18,155 bases of DNA from CAYSSM01 sp964433905. GTDB taxonomy: Bacteria; Patescibacteriota; UBA1384; UBA12157; JAENIV01. Position 1 is the stretch's first letter. The number at the start of each line of letters is the position of its first letter. Below are positions 13,117 to 18,155 of this stretch, piece by piece. Location of the stretch: assembly GCA_964433905.1 (NCBI GenBank), contig CAYSSM010000012.1:1-18155 (forward strand), in the 5' to 3' direction. The notes under the pieces were generated by a model. It searched no databases. It had not been told where the DNA came from and was given only the letters and a program-made list of their open reading frames with translations. A program made the position numbers and the translations under genes.

Positions 13117-13459
13117 ATGCTTTAAGAGAACGAATCCAGCCGCCAAGCATCTTACCTATTTCTTGAAGGTTGGTTTCTAAATTTAGATATTTCTTTTGAT
13201 CAATGACTTTCAGTTCATGGGTGAGTCTGATGAGAGTTTTTAAAAAATCTAATTTCGTACTGGCAAGTTTCAAATCTTTAATCTTTTCCGTTTGATTGGC
13301 GTAACTTGCGCGAGAGATAGCTTCTAAAAGCTCTAAGATAATTTGCTCAATTTTTTGTCCTAAAACTTCCCGTGATTTTTTGGGGAAATGATCAATATAC
13401 AAATAAAATAGTTTGTAAAAGTCATAAGTTTTTTGGAACAAAGGAATTTCATTTTGCAC
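13115..13459 (-). CDS. avd: DGR accessory variability determinant (Avd-like)
   Basis: 114 residues, almost all helical, matching the four-helix-bundle Avd family: start MQNEIPLFQKTYDFYKLFY, middle FPKKSREVLGQKIEQIIL, end LQEIGKMLGGWIRSLKA. Avd forms a pentameric ring that binds the RT and template RNA and is needed for cDNA priming. The start is GTG at 13459 with AGAGG five bases upstream on the minus strand. It is unusual that avd runs opposite to the target, TR and RT; in BPP-1 all run the same way. Its 5' end overlaps the probable RT start by six bases, so both genes must be driven from within each other. It is AT-rich like the RT. Confidence 0.9.
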   Translation of the reverse strand: MQNEIPLFQKTYDFYKLFYLYIDHFPKKSREVLGQKIEQIILELLEAISRASYANQTEKIKDLKLASTKLDFLKTLIRLTHELKVIDQKKYLNLETNLQEIGKMLGGWIRSLKA

Positions 13460-14459
13460 GACGACCTCTTTTCTAAAATAATAGGTAAATCGACACTTAC
13501 CGCGGAAATTTTTAACAAAATAATTAGTTTAGAGAATTTATTTGAAAGCTGGCGGGAATTTCGGCGAAGTAAGCGTAAAAAAAATGATGTTCAAGAATTT
13601 GAGCGGCATTTGGAAGACAATTTATTCGGGTTACATTATGAATTAAAGAACAGGATTTATCATCATTCAAATTATACTTCATTTTATATCACTGATCCAA
13701 AACAAAGGCATATTCACAAGGCCTGCGTTAAAGATAGAATCGTTCATCACGCAGTTTACCGGGTTTTGTATCCGATATTTGATAAATTTTTTATTTATGA
13801 CTCGTATTCTTGCCGGTTGAAAAAAGGCACACACAGGGCGGTTGATCGATTAGAAAAATTTACACTAAAAGTATCCAGAAATTATACCGGGCCTTGCTGG
13901 GCATTGAAATGCGATGTTAAAAAGTTTTTTGCTTCGGTAGACCACCAAGTAATGCTTAGCTTAATTAAAAGGAGAATCCGTGATAAAGAAGTTTTATGGT
14001 TAATTTCAGAAATAATTTCCAGTTTCCAATCGAGAGAGAGAGAGAGAGACGATTGGACTTCCGATCGGTAATTTAAGTTCCCAACTTTTTGCCAATATTT
14101 ATCTTAACGAGCTTGATCAATTTATTAAGCATCGCTTAAAGATCAAATATTATCTCCGCTATTGCGACGACTTTATTATTTTAGATAATAACCGACAAAA
14201 TTTGGAGAATCTTATTGGCCAGATTCAATTCTTTCTTGAGTGTCAGCTTTCTTTAAAATTACACCCCAGAAAAATTATTATCCGCAGGATTAACCAGGGA
14301 ATTGATTTTTTGGGTTATGTCATTTTACCGCATTATCGAGTTTTGAGAACAAAAACCAAGAGAAGAATATTAAAAAGAATAAACAAGAAAAATCTTCCAT
14401 CCTATTTAGGTGTTTTAAGGCATTGTAGTGGATATAAAATAAAGGAGAGTGTGTGTTGA
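13454..14459 (+). pseudogene. DGR reverse transcriptase, frame broken at a (GA)9 tract
   Basis: A group II-intron-like RT of the DGR class. The first part (to 14031) has FNKIISLENLFESW, VKDRIVHHAVYRVLYPIF, YDSYSCRLKKGTHRA and the motif A aspartate in KCDVKKFFASVD. After (GA)9 (14032-14049) this frame stops at 14071. The rest is intact one frame over: IGLPIGNLSSQLFANIYLN (the DGR-type G-x-x-x-SQ motif), YCDD at 14160-14171, GIDFLGYVILPHYRVLR and a normal end, LPSYLGVLRHCSGY. Joined, it would be about 333 residues, a usual length. Adding one GA unit or removing two would restore the frame. The start is unsure: TTG at 13454 has AAAGGA eight bases upstream; TTG at 13433 is in the same frame. It may be phase-variable, recently dead, or an assembly or read error. 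The VR shows the system has worked. Confidence 0.88.
14032..14049 (+). repeat. (GA)9 dinucleotide tract inside the RT gene
   Basis: Nine perfect GA units at exactly the point where the RT reading frame shifts. The flanking coding sequence is otherwise intact. Tracts of this length slip during replication. It lies in the variable stretch between motif 3 and the GLPIG motif, where extra residues would be tolerated. Confidence 0.95.
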
Positions 14460-14484
14460 CAAGATAAGCAAGATAAGATAAAAT
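14456..14484 (+). promoter_or_regulatory. Promoter of the rplJ-rplL region
   Basis: Consensus TTGACA (14456-14461), 17 bases, TAAAAT (14479-14484). The -35 contains the RT stop codon TGA. Transcription would start near 14491, giving a leader of about 205 bases before rplJ. Confidence 0.75.
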
Positions 14485-14490
14485 AATAGT

Positions 14491-14695
14491 GCCGTAGAAA
14501 ATGGGCTTTCGACTTCGCTCAGGCTTTCGGTCTTATGACCTCAAGCGATATCGAAATAAGACCTATTGAGGCAATGTAAAAGTAAAAAGTAATTAGTTAT
14601 TAGTAATTCGTATAATACAAATAACGAATAACGCAATACTGTTACAAATGCTTGAATTGTCTCGCTGCGTGCGAGATTTTTTATTAAGGAGATAA
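14491..14695 (+). promoter_or_regulatory. Long structured leader before rplJ, possible L10 autoregulation site
   Basis: GGTCTTAT (14529-14536) pairs with ATAAGACC (14556-14563). CCTCAA in its loop (14539-14544) can pair with TTGAGG downstream (14566-14571), so the stems are alternatives or a pseudoknot. An AT-rich dispersed repeat follows (14590-14640), then the terminator-like hairpin at 14660. In many bacteria the L10-L12 complex binds its own leader; an attenuator here would fit but is inferred. CGACTTCGCTCAGG at about 14509-14522 is a word common in dispersed repeats. Confidence 0.45.
14660..14682 (+). terminator. Intrinsic terminator or attenuator just before rplJ
   Basis: TCTCGC-TGCGT-GCGAGA followed by six Ts, a textbook intrinsic terminator, ending only 14 bases before the rplJ start codon and 4 bases before its ribosome site (AAGGAG, 14686-14691). 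Since the only promoter in view lies upstream, attenuation is likely. A 15-codon frame (ATG 14648, TAA 14693-14695) runs through the hairpin and ends against the rplJ ATG, but has no ribosome site. Confidence 0.7.
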
Positions 14696-15186
14696 ATGTT
14701 ATTAAAACGAGCCGAAAAAGAAAAATTAGTTGCCGATATGTCAGGACAGTTGGACAAATCCAAATCTGTTCTTTTGGTAAATTATCAGGGTTTGAAAGTT
14801 AATGAAATTCAGGAATTAAAGAAAAAGTTGCGAGAGCAGGGGATTGGTTTTCAAATTGTTAAAAACACCTTGTTTAAAATCGCTGTTAAAAAAGCCGGAT
14901 TATCAATCGAAGATTCACTTTTGGATCAGCCAGTAGCGGTTGTTTGGGGCGAAGCTGATGAAGTTACACCAGCTAAATTAACGGTTGAATTCGGCAAAAC
15001 TGCTGAAAAATTGACAATTATCGGTGGAATTATAAACGGCAATTATGTCGATGTAGAGATGATTAAGAAATTGGCTGCACTTCCAGGTCGAGAAGAATTG
15101 TATGCTAAATTAGTTGGAACCTTAAACGCTCCAATGTATCGCTTGGTAAATGCCCTGCAAGGAAATTTGCGATCATTGGTTTACAT
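14696..15186 (+). CDS. rplJ: Ribosomal protein L10 (uL10), 3' end lost in an assembly gap
   Basis: The first 163 residues are present and typical: MLLKRAEKEKLVADMSGQLD, KSVLLVNYQGLKVNEIQEL, FQIVKNTLFKIAVKKAG, and the start of the L12-binding helix at APMYRLVNALQGNLRSLVY. L10 anchors L12 dimers to the ribosomal stalk. L10 is normally about 165-175 residues, so only its last helix would be missing. The sequence then enters 100 Ns. AAGGAG four bases before the ATG is the ribosome site. Whether L10 ends in the gap or continues into the acidic region beyond cannot be told. Confidence 0.95.
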
Positions 15187-15286
15187 NNNNNNNNNNNNNN
15201 NNNNNNNNNNNNNNNNNNNNNNNNNNNNNNNNNNNNNNNNNNNNNNNNNNNNNNNNNNNNNNNNNNNNNNNNNNNNNNNNNNNNNN
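15187..15286. other. Assembly gap (100 Ns)
   Basis: Exactly 100 N, a common placeholder for a gap of unknown length. The open frame through it is therefore not evidence that L10 and L12 are fused. It lies just where low-complexity acidic repeats begin, which may have broken the assembly. Confidence 0.98.
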
Positions 15287-15973
15287 GAGACAAACGAAGT
15301 AAAAGAAGCTGAAAAAGCTGCTGAAAACGAAGCAGAAGTTGAACCAGAAACAGAATTAAAAAAAGATTCAGCCGAACAAGAAGCAGGAACCAACCCGGAC
15401 GAAAAGGCGCAAGTTGCTGCCGCGGTTGAAGAAGCAGCTGATGCTGATGAAGCCACTCCGGCTGAAGTTGAAGCAATTAACACTGACAACGAAACCGCAA
15501 AAGAAGCATCCGAAGCTTCCTCCTCCGCTAAAGCTACGGAGGACAAGCCAAAAGAGGAGCCAAAAAAAGAAGAGAAGAAGCCCGAACCATCCGGCAAGTT
15601 CAAAGATTTAATCAAAGAAATCGAAGGATTAACCACTTTGGAATTAGCCGAATTGGTAAAAGCTCTTGAAGAGCGATTTGGTGTTTCCGCCGTCGCTCCT
15701 GTCGCAGCCGCTGGTGCGCCTGCTGCCGGTGCCGGTGCTGCTGCTGAAGAAGAAGAGAAAGCCAACTACACGGTAGTTTTGGTTGATTCGGGTACACAGA
15801 AAATCGCTGTCATTAAAGCTTTAAGAGAAATAAATCAGGAATTAGGTCTTAAAGAAGCCAAAGATATCGCCGATGCGCCACCAAAAGAAATCAAGAAAGA
15901 TGTTCCAAAAGCCGAAGCAGACGAAGCCAAAAAAAAGCTTGAAGCTGCCGGCGCCAAAGTTGAGCTCAAATAA
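15287..15973 (+). CDS. rplL: Ribosomal protein L7/L12 (bL12) with long acidic N-terminal extension, 5' end in the gap
   Basis: The last 125 or so residues form a standard L12: the dimerising N-domain KFKDLIKEIEGLTTLELAEL, the Ala/Gly hinge, and the C-terminal domain (KIAVIKALREI, LGLKEAKDIADAPP, KKLEAAGAKVELK) that recruits GTPase factors. Before it lie at least 103 residues rich in Glu, Ala and Lys with no ATG, so the normal L12 start is absent and the true start is in the gap or upstream. The segment SSSAKATEDK is encoded by a palindromic repeat (15521-15543). Either L12 has a disordered acidic arm, or L10 and L12 are joined. A dispersed repeat word and a strong terminator follow. Confidence 0.92.
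   Translation, partial: ETNEVKEAEKAAENEAEVEPETELKKDSAEQEAGTNPDEKAQVAAAVEEAADADEATPAEVEAINTDNETAKEASEASSSAKATEDKPKEEPKKEEKKPEPSGKFKDLIKEIEGLTTLELAELVKALEERFGVSAVAPVAAAGAPAAGAGAAAEEEEKANYTVVLVDSGTQKIAVIKALREINQELGLKEAKDIADAPPKEIKKDVPKAEADEAKKKLEAAGAKVELK
15521..15543. repeat. Palindromic repeat inside the L12 extension
   Basis: TCCTCCG (15521-15527) and CGGAGGA (15537-15543) with a 9-base loop (CTAAAGCTA). It encodes part of SSSAKATEDK in frame. From memory this word pair recurs in CPR genomes, including inside genes; a genome-wide count would settle that. Confidence 0.6.
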
Positions 15974-15977
15974 AATT

Positions 15978-16010
15978 TGAGCGAAACCCTGAGTCTATCG
16001 AAGTGTCGAA
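15978..16010. repeat. Dispersed repeat fragment after rplL
   Basis: TGAGCGAAACCCTGAG then TCTATCGAAGTGTCGAA. Related in reverse to the CGACTTCGCTCAGG word in the rplJ leader (about 14509-14522), so the two may be ends of one repeat family placed on either side of the rplJ-rplL genes. Confidence 0.45.
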
Positions 16011-16039
16011 TTAAAGTAAGATTATATAAAATCTGAAAG

Positions 16040-16088
16040 CAAAAATCGTCCTTCGCCAATTGGCGGATTAGGGCGATTTTTGTATTTG
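16040..16088 (+). terminator. Intrinsic terminator of the rplJ-rplL region
   Basis: CAAAAATCGTCCT (16040-16052) pairs with AGGGCGATTTTTG (16070-16082), with one G-T pair. The perfect palindrome CGCCAATTGGCG sits at the top of the stem, and T-rich sequence (TATTTG) follows. A-rich and T-rich arms mean it may work in both directions. Confidence 0.85.
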
Positions 16089-16089
16089 T

Positions 16090-16118
16090 TTGACAAAATG
16101 CATAAAATAATATATACT
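16090..16118 (+). promoter_or_regulatory. Promoter of cassette C
   Basis: Consensus TTGACA (16090-16095), 17 bases, TATACT (16113-16118). Start expected near 16125. It begins two bases after the terminator region of rplL. Confidence 0.85.
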
Positions 16119-16141
16119 ATGCCTGAAAGATTGACTGTAAT

Positions 16142-16188
16142 CCCGCCCCCAGCGGGTTAACATAGCCCCATTCCAAACCGAAAGGCGG
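16142..16188 (+). promoter_or_regulatory. Leader hairpin of cassette C, possible ribosome-site sequestration
   Basis: CCCGC (16142-16146) pairs with GCGGG (16152-16156). The overlapping CCGCC (16143-16147) is also the complement of GGCGG (16184-16188) next to the start codon. The pairings exclude each other. The words are short, so this alone is weak; it gains interest from the like arrangement in cassettes A and B. Confidence 0.3.
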
Positions 16189-16190
16189 TG

Positions 16191-16517
16191 ATGAAGATGA
16201 CGGTCAAAAACCACGTCTCCACCACGCCTAAGCCACACGAAGCAACTACCGAATCGCTCATCAACGAAGCTTCGACAGAAATACTGAGGGACTTTGCCCT
16301 GTTAGCGTCCCGAAGAAAGCAAGAGCTCAAAAGCGAAGTCGATGGCCTCGAAAAGAGAATCGCTTTTGTCAGCAGAGCACCTTCCACAGAAGCAGCTTCG
16401 TTGCGCGAGATGGAGAATGAACTGGCCTTGAAGAAGAAACTCCGTCAAGAGTGGAATGACATCTACGACAAAGTGGCACAGCGTTGGAGAACGATGACTG
16501 GTAGGGATCCGAAGTAG
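16191..16517 (+). CDS. Small helical protein, unknown function (cassette C)
   Basis: 108 residues, no signal peptide or membrane segment. After a polar N-terminus (VSTTPKPHEATTES) it is predicted helical by eye, with heptad-like charged stretches (RRKQELKSEVDGLEKRIAF and LREMENELALKKKLRQEW) suggesting a coiled coil; it ends RWRTMTGRDPK. The ATG at 16191 has AAGG five bases upstream; ATG 16197 and GTG 16188 are alternatives. GC content and codon use differ from rplL and tgt on either side. It has its own promoter and end hairpin, so it is an independent single-gene unit. I recognise no family. Confidence 0.75.
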   Translation: MKMTVKNHVSTTPKPHEATTESLINEASTEILRDFALLASRRKQELKSEVDGLEKRIAFVSRAPSTEAASLREMENELALKKKLRQEWNDIYDKVAQRWRTMTGRDPK

Positions 16518-16530
16518 TATGGGGCGAATA

Positions 16531-16555
16531 GGGGGCTGCCTTCAAGGTGGCCCCC
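16531..16555 (+). terminator. GC hairpin ending cassette C
   Basis: GGGGGC-TG-CCT pairs with AGG-TG-GCCCCC across a TCA loop; the two TG steps form wobble pairs. TCAATTTATG follows, so there is no T-run, and the tgt start codon is only seven bases beyond the stem. Expression of tgt may therefore depend on read-through. Confidence 0.6.
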
Positions 16556-16562
16556 TCAATTT

Positions 16563-17711
16563 ATGCATATGTTTAAATTTAAAATTACTAAAAAATCCAA
16601 AAAAAATCTTGCCCGTTCAGGTGTTCTTATATTACCTCACGGGAAAGTTGAAACTCCCGTATTTATGCCTTGCGCTACCAGAGGCTCGGTTAAAGGAATA
16701 AGCCAAGCAGAGCTCAAACAGCTTGGCTATAAAATAATTTTGTCGAACACTTATCATCTTTATTTAAGACCTGGTGACGAGCAAATAAAAAATTTAGGCG
16801 GACTGCAAAAATTTATCAATTGGAAAAAACCGATTTTAACTGACTCCGGAGGTTATCAAGTTTTTTCTTTAGGCAAAAATTTCCGTTCTTACTCTGATGA
16901 AGAAAAATTGTCATCATTGGTTAATGTCAAAAAAGACGGTGCGTGGTTTAAATCGCATCTCGATGGCTCAAAACATTTTTTTTCTCCAGAAAAAGTTATC
17001 GACATTCAAAAAAATCTCGGCTCGGATATTATGATGGTTTTGGACGAATGTACGGAATTTCCGGCTAGTAAAAAAAGAGCCGCTGAATCAATGGAGATGA
17101 CTCATCTTTGGGCTCAAAAATCGATTGAATATTGGCAAAGCTTTAAAAATTCTTATCAAGCGCTTTTCGGTATCATTCAAGGATCGACCTATAAAGATTT
17201 GCGTAAAAAATCAGCCGAATATATTTCATCGTTGGGTTTTGATGGTCTTGCTGTTGGAGGTGTTTCTGTTGGTGAGGGAAAGCGGCATATGTATCAGGTG
17301 ATGAAATGGATCGGGCCGCTTCTGCCTGCCGACAAGCCCCATTATCTTATGGGAGTAGGGGAGCCGGAAGATATTATTGAAGCAGTCAAATGGGGCTTTG
17401 ATATGTTTGATTGTGTGCTGCCTTCGCGTTTGGGTCGCCACGGCACGGTTTGGGTAACCTCTGATTGGCCTCTCGACCTTGCTCGAGGTAAAAACAAATT
17501 TACTAAAATAGATCTTAGAAAAACTCAATTTAGAAAAGACAAAAAGATTATTATGAAGGGTTGCGGCTGCGAAGCCTGCAAGCAAGGTTATAGTCGAGCT
17601 TACATTTCCCATCTTATCCGTGAAAAAGAAATGCTGGGCATGAGACTGGCTTCTATCCACAATCTTTGGATTATTAGCACGCTTATGGATAAAATCAGAA
17701 AATCTATTTAA
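16563..17711 (+). CDS. tgt: tRNA-guanine transglycosylase (queuine tRNA-ribosyltransferase)
   Basis: Swaps guanine 34 of GUN-anticodon tRNAs for the queuosine precursor preQ1. 382 residues, normal for the bacterial enzyme. The catalytic aspartates are D94 in TDSGGYQVFSLG and D283 in FDCVLPSRLGRHGTVWV. GVGEPEDIIEAVKWGFD is present, and the zinc site is C334, C336, C339 and H366 (one residue more than usual between the last Cys and His). The start is ATG at 16563 or 16569; neither has a ribosome site, and the end hairpin of cassette C stands immediately upstream. No other queuosine gene is in the window. Confidence 0.96.
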   Translation: MHMFKFKITKKSKKNLARSGVLILPHGKVETPVFMPCATRGSVKGISQAELKQLGYKIILSNTYHLYLRPGDEQIKNLGGLQKFINWKKPILTDSGGYQVFSLGKNFRSYSDEEKLSSLVNVKKDGAWFKSHLDGSKHFFSPEKVIDIQKNLGSDIMMVLDECTEFPASKKRAAESMEMTHLWAQKSIEYWQSFKNSYQALFGIIQGSTYKDLRKKSAEYISSLGFDGLAVGGVSVGEGKRHMYQVMKWIGPLLPADKPHYLMGVGEPEDIIEAVKWGFDMFDCVLPSRLGRHGTVWVTSDWPLDLARGKNKFTKIDLRKTQFRKDKKIIMKGCGCEACKQGYSRAYISHLIREKEMLGMRLASIHNLWIISTLMDKIRKSI

Positions 17712-17726
17712 TTTACTTTCCAGTAG

Positions 17727-17735
17727 TGATATAAT
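17727..17735 (+). promoter_or_regulatory. Extended -10 promoter before the last gene
   Basis: TGA-TATAAT, a perfect extended -10. No convincing -35 is found 16-18 bases upstream, which an extended -10 can tolerate. The start would fall near 17742, at the ribosome site AGGAGG (17741-17746), giving a very short leader. Confidence 0.5.
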
Positions 17736-17750
17736 TTTAGAGGAGGGCTG

Positions 17751-18071
17751 ATGAATAATAAACCTCGAGAAATTGGAAAAATTGGACCTCAAGAGCAAGT
17801 TCAACCACAACCACAAGCTCCAGAAACGGTTGAGCCAACTTTTGAAATCGTTGAAAATGTACCGCCAGAGGACAAGCAAGATGAAGCTCTTCAACAGGTA
17901 ATTCAACCGTCGCCAGAGGCAACGGTTAAGGAGCCTAATATTTCTGTTGAAGATGTAAAAAAATCCGAAGCGCCGAGGTCTGAAATTGGCGAGGCAAATT
18001 TAGAAAGCCCTGTTAATACTCCCAATCAAGCTATGCGTTTACAGGATGAATTAAACGAAGGTCTTCAATAG
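17751..18071 (+). CDS. Small Pro/Glu/Gln-rich disordered protein, unknown function
   Basis: 106 residues, with AGGAGG four bases before the ATG, so translation is likely. The sequence is rich in Pro, Glu, Gln and Val (QEQVQPQPQAPETVEP, then EIVENVPPEDKQDEAL), acidic, with no cysteine, signal peptide or membrane segment. It ends QAMRLQDELNEGLQ, a possible short helix. It is probably intrinsically disordered. It follows tgt by 39 bases with its own -10 element. No family recognised. Confidence 0.75.
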   Translation: MNNKPREIGKIGPQEQVQPQPQAPETVEPTFEIVENVPPEDKQDEALQQVIQPSPEATVKEPNISVEDVKKSEAPRSEIGEANLESPVNTPNQAMRLQDELNEGLQ

Positions 18072-18081
18072 CCATAAACTA

Positions 18082-18118
18082 CACTGCGGCAAGACCGCAG
18101 TGGATTCCCTAAAGGGAA
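18082..18118. repeat. Two adjacent palindromes after the last gene
   Basis: CACTGCGG-CAAGA-CCGCAGTG (18082-18102, perfect 8-bp stem), then TTCCC-TAAA-GGGAA (18105-18118). No true T-run follows. They may end the message or belong to the dispersed palindromes found through the window. The remaining bases (to 18155) show ATTTC/GAAAT words only. Confidence 0.55.
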
Positions 18119-18155
18119 AAGTTTGTTTCCAAGTAGGATTTCATCCGCGGAAATT

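Noticed and set aside
12798..13166. 122-residue open frame across the template region
   Set aside because: It reads the TR in a frame different from the VR frame, resembles nothing, and overlaps the avd end. The TR explains the sequence.
14696..15973. Single open frame joining L10 and L12 through the N stretch
   Set aside because: Exactly 100 Ns is a placeholder, and frame agreement across it has a one-in-three chance. Treated as two partial genes, with fusion left open.
17226..17906. 226-residue minus-strand frame
   Set aside because: It lies opposite conserved tgt and the following gene and has no family features.
1..18155. CRISPR arrays, tRNA or rRNA genes, integron sites
   Set aside because: No regularly spaced direct repeats, tRNA-like T-loop or acceptor patterns, or integrase were found by eye. 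A covariance-model scan would be needed to exclude small RNAs fully.

Overview
The window reads as a chromosomal segment of a Candidate Phyla Radiation (Patescibacteria) bacterium, most likely in or near Parcubacteria. The support is a compact AT-rich housekeeping backbone, many dispersed AT-rich and palindromic intergenic repeats, low-complexity extensions on ribosomal proteins L1 and L7/L12, a shortened release factor 2, a RAYT-type transposase and a diversity-generating retroelement (DGR). RF2 is present and several genes end in TGA, so UGA is a stop codon here, unlike in Gracilibacteria/Absconditabacteria. The lineage call is inference.

Layout. 282-4601: topA, recR, a 67-residue zinc-ribbon protein and cysS, packed as one operon. 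4598-6343: GC-rich cassette A, with a near-consensus promoter, a structured leader holding a 7-codon ORF, a secreted 463-residue protein ending in a glutamine run, and GC hairpins. 6399-7001: a second secreted glutamine-rich protein with an LPSAG-membrane-basic tail. 7086-9814: prfB (apparently leaderless), a YbaB/EbfC gene, a ZIP-like metal permease and pth. 9929-10816: rplA. 10833-14459: about 3.6 kb of mobile and accessory DNA lying between rplA and rplJ. 14456-15973: the rplJ/rplL region, with its own promoter and leader, broken by a 100-N assembly gap. 16090-16555: GC-rich cassette C, encoding a small helical protein. 16563-17711: tgt. 17751-18071: a small disordered acidic protein.

The main system is a DGR at about 11.6-14.5 kb. 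The 266-residue gene at 11821-12621 ends in a 117-bp variable region (VR, 12498-12614). A 117-bp template copy (TR) lies at 12964-13080. The copies differ at 21 positions, and 20 of these are adenines in the TR, which is the signature of adenine-directed mutagenic homing. An Avd-like gene lies on the minus strand (13115-13459), and a DGR-type reverse transcriptase with IGNLSSQ and YCDD motifs lies on the plus strand (13454-14459). In this assembly the RT frame is broken exactly after a (GA)9 dinucleotide tract. Changing the tract by one unit up or two units down would restore it, so this is a candidate phase-variable switch, or else an assembly or sequencing error.

Three GC-rich single-gene cassettes (A at 4.6 kb, B = the DGR target at 11.6 kb, C at 16.1 kb) share a layout: TTGAnn-17 bp-TATACT promoters, leaders that contain a complement of the gene's own Shine-Dalgarno sequence, and terminal GC hairpins without a U-tract. 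They sit among AT-rich neighbours whose terminators do have T-runs. This shared design looks deliberate and is not explained by the neighbouring genes.
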